A stretch of 43,504 nucleotides of DNA from a virus, in IMG/VR virus record IMGVR_UViG_3300025132_000084, positions 1-43,504 of that record; one strand, given 5' to 3'. Positions within the stretch are counted from its first letter, which is position 1. The number at the start of each line of letters is the position of its first letter. The position numbers and the translations under genes were made by a program. Below the pieces are notes generated by a model. The model did no database searches. It was not told the DNA's origin and worked only from the letters and a program-made list of their open reading frames with translations. Positions 21,616 through 29,169 of the stretch are shown one piece after another.

Positions 21616-22290
21616 ATGTGGAAGGATATTCTAAAGGTAGATAATATCATATTTGATAAAGACCAACCTCCTGCCTTTTACAATCCTCACTCTAAAGAAA
21701 TAACTTTGAATTTAACAAATATGCCATCCAAAGGCAAAACCGATGAGGAAATTATACTTGATTTAGAAGAGGTAATTATTCATGAATCTGCTCATAAAGC
21801 AACTTCATCAGAAATTAAGCATTTAACTGAAAAATTTGTAGGCGAGTTCGCAGATACCTTTGTGTCTATGGTCAATGAAGGTCTTGAGACTGGAGAAATA
21901 GATGCAAGTAAATTGTCTAATGTAGTTTCTAAGTTGCTTGAAATTGTAAGTTTAGATGAAGCCTATGCTTATAGCACTGGAGCCACTGTAAGACGAATAC
22001 CTCTCATGAACATTATTGAATCAAGTGTTGTTGGAATAGAAGAAAATCTAATAAATAAATTAATAAGAGATATAATGCAACAAATCATTCAATTGTATTC
22101 TCCCGATGACACGATGGCAATATTAGAGGCTTTAGAACGACTAAAGAGAAATTTACTAAGAAAAATGGCAAGTAAGGTATCTTCTCTAGAATTTACAGTT
22201 AAGCAATTCGTTGCAGATATGAATAAATTAACCCCCGATGAAATTAGTGATTATATGATAAAAACATCGAAGAAAATAGGCATGGTGTAA
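21616..22290 (+). CDS. Tagged HExxH metallopeptidase-like protein 1
   Basis: A 224-residue protein: MWKDILK tag, then HESAH at 56-60 (the HExxH zinc motif) followed by KATSSEIK, and Glu115 in a DEAYAY segment that may be the third zinc ligand, as in gluzincin-type peptidases. The remainder is helical. Predicted zinc-dependent peptidase or a minimal zincin fold. It is homologous to the C-terminal half of the next gene. With the tag it could be carried in the virion to cut a host or capsid-internal protein. Peptidase activity and substrate are inference. Confidence 0.7.
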   Translation: MWKDILKVDNIIFDKDQPPAFYNPHSKEITLNLTNMPSKGKTDEEIILDLEEVIIHESAHKATSSEIKHLTEKFVGEFADTFVSMVNEGLETGEIDASKLSNVVSKLLEIVSLDEAYAYSTGATVRRIPLMNIIESSVVGIEENLINKLIRDIMQQIIQLYSPDDTMAILEALERLKRNLLRKMASKVSSLEFTVKQFVADMNKLTPDEISDYMIKTSKKIGMV

Positions 22291-22300
22291 AGGTGAGATT

Positions 22301-23575
22301 ATGCCAAGGGTTTTAGGACAAATATTTACTTTTGATGAGATGAAATCTCGTTGGGATAGTGATAATCCAGAAAACCCCTATGTTCGTTCATCCACTGTTC
22401 CCGATTGGTATGATTTAGATAAATGGATTATTAGAGTAGATGACAATGACAAAACAGTTTCTACTACTGCTTGGAGAGTAGCACCAGAGTATGTTTTATT
22501 GGGCGGAACTCAAAAAATTCCCAATAGTGGAAAAGGACATTTTAAGGATTTAAAAAATAAAAGAAACAAATTATTGTCTAAGGATAGACCTTGGATAGCC
22601 GCATATACTAACGCCCCTAGATGGCTAAATACCGTTACTAGCGAAGGTGTGCAAATATATAATGAACAATATGGCGGAATAGATGAAGATATATTAAGAA
22701 GTTTACCTGAAGATATTATAAATAAAATGAAATCTTCTTATCCCGACGGAAATTGGGGTGTTTATCCAGCAACCGTTAATGTAGAAAAGGCATTTGAAAA
22801 ATCTTGGTGGCGCACTTTACCCGATAACCGTTTAAAGAAATCTTGGAGAGATATTTTAAAAGTAGATGAGTTTGTTTTTCGGCCAGAAGATAAAGCAGCA
22901 GGTTGGTATCAAGGGGGAAAGGTAACAGTAAATTTAGCGGGGAATGCTGATAAGTTAGAATCTGAAATAGTAGAAGATGTAATAGAAACAATAATACATG
23001 AATATAGCCATAAAGCAACAAGTTCAGAAATTAAGCCACTTGTTGAGAAACATATATCAAAAGCATTTGACTTATTAAATGAGTATATAGAAAACTCTCC
23101 GAGTATTGTTATTAATAATAAAGACCGCATTAGAACGAATCTTCTGCGCTCAATAAAAGAGCCTTTGGTAAAGATAGGTAAAATAGATGCTTATGATGAA
23201 ACTTATGCTTATATTACTTCTGCTTTTTCTAGTAGGGAAATGAATTTGAAGATTATAGAGTCTACCGAAGAATATATGAAAAATGTTTTAAATGGTTTTA
23301 TGAAATATGCTATGACGATTTTAGATGAGGCAGAAGTTGATAAAGAGGTTAAGGATGGAGTTAAAAAGGATTTAGAGAATCTAAAGTCTGATGTTCTTAA
23401 AGAAGTTGAAAATTATGCTGTGAATCTAACAGTATATGGGAGGGATTTCTATATGAAAATAAACGAAGACCCATACCAACCCAATAGGGGATATACTGGT
23501 GGAAAATATATTCGTGACCTTAGAAAGAAATCATTAGAAGAATTAAAAGCCAAACAGTTAGAGAGACTTAAGTAA
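22301..23575 (+). CDS. Fusion: GNAT-like domain + internal tag + HExxH domain 2
   Basis: A 424-residue protein. Residues 181-187 are SWRDILK, directly followed by VDEFVF, exactly as the tag of the previous gene is followed by VDNIIF; HEYSH at 233-237 and Glu300 in DETYAY repeat the zinc motif. The C-terminal half is therefore the paralog of the preceding gene, with its tag now internal. Residues 1-180 are an added domain with a strand, GKGH-x-x-L turn and helix pattern that weakly resembles a GNAT acetyltransferase. ATG 22301 follows AAAGGTGAGATT. This fusion shows that the tag moves with domains. The GNAT call is low confidence; the zincin call is good. Confidence 0.65.
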   Translation: MPRVLGQIFTFDEMKSRWDSDNPENPYVRSSTVPDWYDLDKWIIRVDDNDKTVSTTAWRVAPEYVLLGGTQKIPNSGKGHFKDLKNKRNKLLSKDRPWIAAYTNAPRWLNTVTSEGVQIYNEQYGGIDEDILRSLPEDIINKMKSSYPDGNWGVYPATVNVEKAFEKSWWRTLPDNRLKKSWRDILKVDEFVFRPEDKAAGWYQGGKVTVNLAGNADKLESEIVEDVIETIIHEYSHKATSSEIKPLVEKHISKAFDLLNEYIENSPSIVINNKDRIRTNLLRSIKEPLVKIGKIDAYDETYAYITSAFSSREMNLKIIESTEEYMKNVLNGFMKYAMTILDEAEVDKEVKDGVKKDLENLKSDVLKEVENYAVNLTVYGRDFYMKINEDPYQPNRGYTGGKYIRDLRKKSLEELKAKQLERLK

Positions 23576-23590
23576 TAGATGGGATAGATT

Positions 23591-25015
23591 ATGGACTTAG
23601 ACTTGTTTAATCTTGAGCATCAAATGGATATGGAATTATCCAAAAATTCATTTCCTTACTTTTTTAAAAATGTCCTTGGTCTAGATTTTGCCAATCATCA
23701 ACAAGAATGGCATGAACTAATGAATACTACTCAAAGAACAGTAATTATCTGTTCTAGGGGTCACGGTAAATCTGTATTTATGCATGCATGGGTAGTTTGG
23801 AATTTAGTTTTCCAGCCCCCTCCATATCAAATGTTATACATTTCTTCTAACCAAAAGCAGACTATGGTTCACATGAGAGATATTGATAAATTATTTGCTC
23901 ATCCTTTACTAAAGAAATTCAAGCCAGCAAGAGGTTGGGCTATTGGTAACATTACTCTAACCAATGGTAATCAAATCTTAGAGCGTTCAGTTGGCTCTCA
24001 GATTCGTGGTCTTCACCCACAAGAAATTGTTATTGACGACCCTTTGAAAGAATTTAGTGTAAGTGGTATTCAAAAAGTTACAGATTGGTTTTATGGCGAC
24101 ATGATTCCTACGCTTCACCATACTGCTTCTTTGAGAGTTATCGGAACTCCATTTAGTTATACAGATATTTATCAACAACTTTCTGAAAATCAAGCCTATA
24201 CAGTTAGAACCTATCCTTGTCTTAATGCTTTAAATGAACCACTTTGGCCAGATAGGTGGAACTATGAGGCGTTGATGGAAAGAAAGGCTGAGATAGGCTC
24301 TCTTAAATTTACTAGAGAATATATGTGTGTGCCTATTTCAACTGGAACTTCTCTCTTTAATCCTGAACATTTAGACAGTGCTAAGAATAAAGATTTGGTA
24401 TTAAAGCCCCAAAAAAGAGAGGGAATGAAATACTTTGTAGGTGTTGACCCTGCTATTTCTACTGATGGCGACTACAATGTAATTACTGTAATAGAAATGG
24501 ATGAAAATGAGAATAAATCAATAATTTATATTGATAGGGCAAAGAATGTAGAGTTTAGAGAAAACATACAGAAGGTAAAACTCATTGGTCAAATGTTTAG
24601 ACCTGAAGTTATTCTTTTTGAAACCAATACCTTTGCCAAATCATTTACACAAGAACTTCGCCAAGTGGCTGATTTGAATGTTCATGATTTCAACACCACT
24701 CGCAGAAAAAAGCAAGAAATAATACTTAATTTGCAGATGACGTTAGAAAACAATAAAATGCATTTTCCTTATGGGAATGAAGAGAGCCGCAGAGTTACTT
24801 CGGCTTTGATTGAGGAATTGTCTATGTTTGCTATTACTGAAAGAGGTAAATTTGAGGGGGTAGGGGCGCACGACGATATGGTTATGAGTTTGGCTTTAGC
24901 AAATGCCGCTACTTACCAAGCCACAGATAACTTCATACTTCTAGATGATATGGGCCTGTTCGATGATAATCCAAGAAGGGCAAATACTAACTTTGGATTA
25001 GGATTAAATTTTTGA
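23591..25015 (+). CDS. terL: Terminase large subunit (ATPase/nuclease)
   Basis: A 474-residue large terminase that cuts and pumps viral DNA into the procapsid through the portal. The ATPase domain has Walker A CSRGHGKS at 54-61, Walker B IVIDD at 146-150 and a GTP coupling segment near 185. The RNase H-like nuclease has Asp286 (GVDPAIS), Glu344 (FETN) and the Asp pair 428-429 (HDDMVMSLA). Length is normal for the family and there is no intein or truncation. ATG 23591 follows GGGATAGATT. The downstream portal, protease and capsid genes confirm the context, although two unrelated genes separate it from the portal. Confidence 0.97.
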   Translation: MDLDLFNLEHQMDMELSKNSFPYFFKNVLGLDFANHQQEWHELMNTTQRTVIICSRGHGKSVFMHAWVVWNLVFQPPPYQMLYISSNQKQTMVHMRDIDKLFAHPLLKKFKPARGWAIGNITLTNGNQILERSVGSQIRGLHPQEIVIDDPLKEFSVSGIQKVTDWFYGDMIPTLHHTASLRVIGTPFSYTDIYQQLSENQAYTVRTYPCLNALNEPLWPDRWNYEALMERKAEIGSLKFTREYMCVPISTGTSLFNPEHLDSAKNKDLVLKPQKREGMKYFVGVDPAISTDGDYNVITVIEMDENENKSIIYIDRAKNVEFRENIQKVKLIGQMFRPEVILFETNTFAKSFTQELRQVADLNVHDFNTTRRKKQEIILNLQMTLENNKMHFPYGNEESRRVTSALIEELSMFAITERGKFEGVGAHDDMVMSLALANAATYQATDNFILLDDMGLFDDNPRRANTNFGLGLNF

Positions 25016-25024
25016 GGAGTAAAT

Positions 25025-26389
25025 ATGCCTACTGCTGAACAATACAGAGAAGCCTCTACTCAAATGTCTCGTCTTGCTGAGTTAGAACAAGAAGAGGAAG
25101 AGGCAAAAGAAAGTGTTCAGCAGGAATTAGATATTGAACTAAAATTTGACTTTGGAGAAGTATTATCGGAGTATGACGAAATTAATAAGATTTCAAATAC
25201 ATACAATGTTAATGCTAGTAAAGCAAGAGATATGTTGAATTCATTTCCTAAAGAATACACAGTTGAGGATAATAGTATTCCAGACTTGATAAAAACTATG
25301 AGAAAAACTCGTAGAGAATTAAAGGGAGAACAAAGAGATAAAATGTCAAAGGCCATTGATACTATGATTGATGCATATAGTGACCATTTGTATAAGTGCA
25401 TTGATGCTATTTACTGGCTATCTCCCTATAAATCAACTCTATTGAAAATGAGATTCAATGAAAAAGACCTACATAAATTACATAAAATGAAAGATTTATC
25501 TTCTCGAAGAAAAGTTGTAGATGCTTTGTGTAAATATTGGGAAGCAGAACTCGAACAAAAAGATATGGCCTACGGTAAAGAATATGCCACGCTATCCAAA
25601 ACTATGTCTTCCGCAAAAAAACAATTTAGAGATTGTATTGCTAAAGTTAGTAGTCAGTCTATTACTAAATCCAAAAAAGAAAGACAAGAGGATTTTATTA
25701 TCAAAACAGTTTGCGAATTCCAAGGTATAGGTGCTAGAGAAATACATGAAAGAATGCCAAATAGTATGCATAGAACTTGTTCTCCTCATGTTATTTCTAA
25801 AATGATTAAAAAATTGGATATTGTTTCTGTAGATGGAGCCTATTACAAATTACCTAGTGAAATAAAAAAGAATATTTGGGCTTATACTGCGGCATTTATT
25901 GACTCAGATGGATATATCACTCTTGATAGAAATATGAATCCTAGAGTGGGGCTAGTTGCTACAGGAGAAAGAGGAAAAGCATTCATGCTGGAAATGCACA
26001 AATCAATTGGTTTTGGTAGGATGCATCTAGACCAAAAATCTCCACAAGATACTAGACTAATAAATAGATTAAATTTTTATTCACAATCAGATGTTAGTGA
26101 ACTACTAACGAAATGCCTACCTCACTTTAGACTAAAGAAAGGAAATGCTAAACTTCTTTTAGAACTAATTCGCATGAAGAAGTCCTACAAAAAAACAGAT
26201 TGGTATAAAGACCGATGTGGTGAAATTTTTAAATTAATGAAATGGGAAAATCATAAAGACCATGTTGGGTTTGATTGGGCAAAAGAAAATATAAATTTAG
26301 ATGATATTCAAAAATATAAAGATAATTGTAAAGTTTCTGTAATGGATGAAATAGAACAAATTGGTGGGACTGTTCTAAAGGAGGAGTAG
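25025..26389 (+). CDS. Winged-helix protein fused to LAGLIDADG-like domain
   Basis: A 454-residue protein with three parts: an acidic, helical N-terminus (1-210), a winged-helix-like segment at about 222-278 (IGAREIHERMP, then a recognition-helix-like VISKMIKKL and a strand pair), and a C-terminal domain with YTAAFIDSDGYI at 287-298, a variant of the LAGLIDADG homing-endonuclease motif followed by the typical strands and helices. It carries a single motif, so it would act as a dimer or as a domesticated DNA-binding module. It is not an intein: no splice-junction residues are visible. It follows terL by 9 bp with GAGGAGTAAAT as ribosome site. The role is unknown; site recognition for packaging, or a homing element, are options. 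Confidence 0.65.
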   Translation: MPTAEQYREASTQMSRLAELEQEEEEAKESVQQELDIELKFDFGEVLSEYDEINKISNTYNVNASKARDMLNSFPKEYTVEDNSIPDLIKTMRKTRRELKGEQRDKMSKAIDTMIDAYSDHLYKCIDAIYWLSPYKSTLLKMRFNEKDLHKLHKMKDLSSRRKVVDALCKYWEAELEQKDMAYGKEYATLSKTMSSAKKQFRDCIAKVSSQSITKSKKERQEDFIIKTVCEFQGIGAREIHERMPNSMHRTCSPHVISKMIKKLDIVSVDGAYYKLPSEIKKNIWAYTAAFIDSDGYITLDRNMNPRVGLVATGERGKAFMLEMHKSIGFGRMHLDQKSPQDTRLINRLNFYSQSDVSELLTKCLPHFRLKKGNAKLLLELIRMKKSYKKTDWYKDRCGEIFKLMKWENHKDHVGFDWAKENINLDDIQKYKDNCKVSVMDEIEQIGGTVLKEE

Positions 26390-26391
26390 AG

Positions 26392-27276
26392 GTGGATATA
26401 GAAATCTACGAAGTCGGGCCAAGAGATGGGTTACAAAATAGTAGTTTCAAATTATCCACTGAGAATAAAGTTCACTTGGTTAAGGAGTTACATTCTGCTG
26501 GCCTTACTCAAATGGAAATCGGCTCTTTCGTTCATCCTAAGTATGTTCCTAATATGGCAGATTCCAAAGAAGTATTTTTACAAACTAAAGAAATAGCAGA
26601 TTTCGATGTCTTGATTCCTAACCAAAAAGGATTTGATAATGCTAAGGAAATAGGTGCTAAGAACTTCAATGTCTTTTTTTCACCCTCTAAAGAATTTAAC
26701 ATGAGAAATTTGAATAGGTCTTTAAAAGAAAAATTTTCTGAGTTAGATGATATGCTAATTGAAGTAGATAGAAGTAATGTAAGAGCGTATGTGTCTTGTG
26801 CTTTCGGTTGCCCCTTTGAAGGAAAACCCAAAGAACACGTTCTAAAAGATGCTATGTTCAAAGCAGACTACTTGGCAGAAACTATTGTTTTATGCGATAC
26901 TATTGGTGTTGCCCATCCTACTCAAATGCTACATACTTTAGAAATGACTAGAGGACTTGATGCAAACATAGCACTACACTTACATGAAAATAAAAATTAC
27001 ACTAGAGACATTTTTGACAATGTAAAGGTAGCGGCTGAATGGGGAATAGACACTTTTGATGCTAGTATTAACGGTTTGGGAGGATGCCCATTCATACCAA
27101 ATAGTGGGGGAAACCTTTCTACTAACCAGTTAATTTCTTGGGCAAACAATCATGGTTATGAAACAGGAATCGAACTTGAAAACCTCAGTGAGATAACTTA
27201 CTGGATTAAACGTTTTCAAGATAAAAAACTTAAGTTACCCGAAGCATTCATAATAGAAACATCTCCTGTTGCTTGA
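26392..27276 (+). CDS. Hydroxymethylglutaryl-CoA lyase (HMGL family)
   Basis: A 294-residue TIM-barrel enzyme predicted to split HMG-CoA into acetyl-CoA and acetoacetate. Landmarks of true lyases, counted here from the GTG start, are Arg11-Asp12 (VGPRDGLQ), Glu42 with SFVHPKYVP, SCAFGCPFEG at 135-144, a CDTIGVAHP segment, metal-binding His196 and His198 (HLHE), catalytic Cys232 in GLGGCPF and Asn241. The length equals bacterial HMGL. All catalytic positions that I can check are kept, so it looks active. It lies between terminase and portal, with GGAGGAG upstream of the GTG. HMG-CoA is an intermediate of the archaeal mevalonate route to membrane lipids, so the enzyme may redirect host carbon; that role is inference. 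Confidence 0.9.
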   Translation: MDIEIYEVGPRDGLQNSSFKLSTENKVHLVKELHSAGLTQMEIGSFVHPKYVPNMADSKEVFLQTKEIADFDVLIPNQKGFDNAKEIGAKNFNVFFSPSKEFNMRNLNRSLKEKFSELDDMLIEVDRSNVRAYVSCAFGCPFEGKPKEHVLKDAMFKADYLAETIVLCDTIGVAHPTQMLHTLEMTRGLDANIALHLHENKNYTRDIFDNVKVAAEWGIDTFDASINGLGGCPFIPNSGGNLSTNQLISWANNHGYETGIELENLSEITYWIKRFQDKKLKLPEAFIIETSPVA

Positions 27277-28933
27277 TAAGGGAGGAGGTGATGCTATCGT
27301 TGAACAGAAAAGAAGATTCAGTATTACGAACTTATTTAGACGCTCTACTCCAAAACCTGCTGATAGGGAAATATACAATATTGGTATTCAAGAAAGGCAA
27401 CAGAATAGCCTTATGACGGCTCCTTTACTATATCATATAGTTCAAAATTCTGTAATAACTAGGACTTGTATTACCCAACTTAAGCAAGAAATTTTTCGTA
27501 GAGGATATGTTTGGGAAAAAGCCTACGAAGCAAGATGCAAAGATTGTGGCAAAGAACATAAAAGACCAGTTATCGAATGTTCAAGATGTGAAAGCACAAA
27601 TTTACAAACTCCAGATGTTAAGCAACTTCAATATGCTGAAAAATTTATAGAAGGATATGTTAACAAAGCAGAACAACTTTTCATAGATGTCCTTAGAGAA
27701 TTAGAAGATGACTTGAACATAATGGATGATGCTTACATTATTTTAGTAAAAGAATACTTTATTGATGGTAATCAAAAAATAAGGATGCATCGTATTAAAG
27801 AAATCTATCGAGGCGACCCTGTAACTATGGCTATTTATTCTGATGAGTTAGGGCAAAGAGGGACAAAAGGATTTACATGTGTAAATCATAGACATATTCT
27901 TTCCACTGAACCTCATGAAATGTGTGAAGAATGCGGTAGTGCATTATATCCAGTTCATTATGTAAACCGAGTTGGAGGCAAAGACCAGCACTACTTGAAA
28001 GGAGAAGTATTGCATTTTAGCAAATATAGTCCTTCTAGATTATATGGTATGTCTCCTATTATTACTCTTTATAATCACATTACTACACTGATTGCTATGG
28101 AAAACTATGTCAACTCATCATATCAAAAAAGTCGTATGCCTAGAGGCCTACTTGCAGTTCAAACTAGAAATATGGATTCGATGCGTTCTTTTTGGCGGTC
28201 TGTTAAAGAGAAGATGGAGACTGACCCTCACTTTATTCCTGTAATGGGTATTGAAGCAGAAGGCGGTAAAGGTTCTGTTGAGTGGATTAAGTTCATGGAT
28301 AGCCTAAAGGAAATGGACTATGTTTCTGTTAAAGATGATTTAAGAGATAGAATTTCTGCTTTCTTTGGAGTAAGCAAAGTGTTTATGGCCGACAATACTA
28401 CAAGTGGTGGGCTAAACAATGAAGGTATGCAAATACTTGTAACTAATAGAGCAGTTCAAATGGCACAAAATGTTTACAATAATTATGTATTCCCATTCTT
28501 AATTAAACAGTTTGGCATTACTGATTGGAATCTAAAACTCCCACCAAGCGAAGAAGAAGATGAAATAGCAGTATTAAGAAAGAGAGAAATTGAAGTTAAT
28601 ATTGCGGCTTCTACTAAGAATTTAGGATTTGAAGTTGATATGGATGAAGATGGCCAATTTACTTTTAAGAAACCTGAACCAAAAGAACCAGAAGAAGGTA
28701 AAGAAGGGGCTAAAGAAGAAAAAGTTGAATTAGACCCCTATGCTGGAACAAATATAGACCAAAGCCAATTAGGGCAAATACAAGAACAGACTTTAAGCAA
28801 ACCACAGGAGAATCCACCGGCAACTAGAAATAAACCGAGAATGAGCGTTGGGCCAGATAAAAGAATGACAGGCCTACCTAAAGAAGCAGGGAATCAAAAC
28901 GTAGACACAAGAAATGAAAGGAGAGTAGGATAA
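27269..28933 (+). CDS. Portal protein with zinc-ribbon insertions
   Basis: A 554-residue portal protein, the dodecameric ring through which DNA enters the head. Portal-like features are the basic N-terminus (KRRFSITNLFRR), a long helical core, an FSKYSPSRLYGMSP segment, the SAFFGVSKVFM stretch and an acidic, disordered C-terminus. Unusual are two apparent zinc ribbons: CKDC with CSRC at about 90-108 and a CVNH/CEEC pair at about 204-223. The start is unclear: the TTG at 27269 lies inside the previous gene with no ribosome site, whereas a perfect GGAGGAGGTGAT sits at 27281-27292 with only an in-frame ATC (27296) at the right distance. Function call is strong, start is not. Confidence 0.9.
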   Translation: MLDKGGGDAIVEQKRRFSITNLFRRSTPKPADREIYNIGIQERQQNSLMTAPLLYHIVQNSVITRTCITQLKQEIFRRGYVWEKAYEARCKDCGKEHKRPVIECSRCESTNLQTPDVKQLQYAEKFIEGYVNKAEQLFIDVLRELEDDLNIMDDAYIILVKEYFIDGNQKIRMHRIKEIYRGDPVTMAIYSDELGQRGTKGFTCVNHRHILSTEPHEMCEECGSALYPVHYVNRVGGKDQHYLKGEVLHFSKYSPSRLYGMSPIITLYNHITTLIAMENYVNSSYQKSRMPRGLLAVQTRNMDSMRSFWRSVKEKMETDPHFIPVMGIEAEGGKGSVEWIKFMDSLKEMDYVSVKDDLRDRISAFFGVSKVFMADNTTSGGLNNEGMQILVTNRAVQMAQNVYNNYVFPFLIKQFGITDWNLKLPPSEEEDEIAVLRKREIEVNIAASTKNLGFEVDMDEDGQFTFKKPEPKEPEEGKEGAKEEKVELDPYAGTNIDQSQLGQIQEQTLSKPQENPPATRNKPRMSVGPDKRMTGLPKEAGNQNVDTRNERRVG

Positions 28934-29160
28934 TGACTGAAGATTTAAAACAAAAAGAAATAAGATTAAGAAAAGAATTAGCACAAGTAAAAGCGTTAAA
29001 CGCTAATGCAAGTGCAGAGGTAAAAAAGACTAGAGATTTATCTCTAGGAGGACTCCCTCCAGATACTTCTCATAAAGTTAGTCCAGCATCTAGAGATATT
29101 CCTGATGTTGTAAGTTTGCCTCCAAAAAGAAGAGGAAGAAAGGAAAATATTCCATTTTAA
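28933..29160 (+). CDS. Small charged protein
   Basis: A 75-residue protein with an N-terminal coiled-coil-like helix and a Pro/Ser-rich, basic C-terminus (PPKRRGRKE). It starts in the stop of the portal gene (TAATG overlap). The size and position directly after the portal suggest a small head-assembly accessory; no family is recognised. Confidence 0.55.
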   Translation: MTEDLKQKEIRLRKELAQVKALNANASAEVKKTRDLSLGGLPPDTSHKVSPASRDIPDVVSLPPKRRGRKENIPF

Positions 29161-29169
29161 GGTGTTACT

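Noticed and set aside
25025-26389. Intein in or after the terminase
   Set aside because: The LAGLIDADG-like domain lies in a separate gene; the terminase is continuous with all motifs, and no splice-junction residues are seen.
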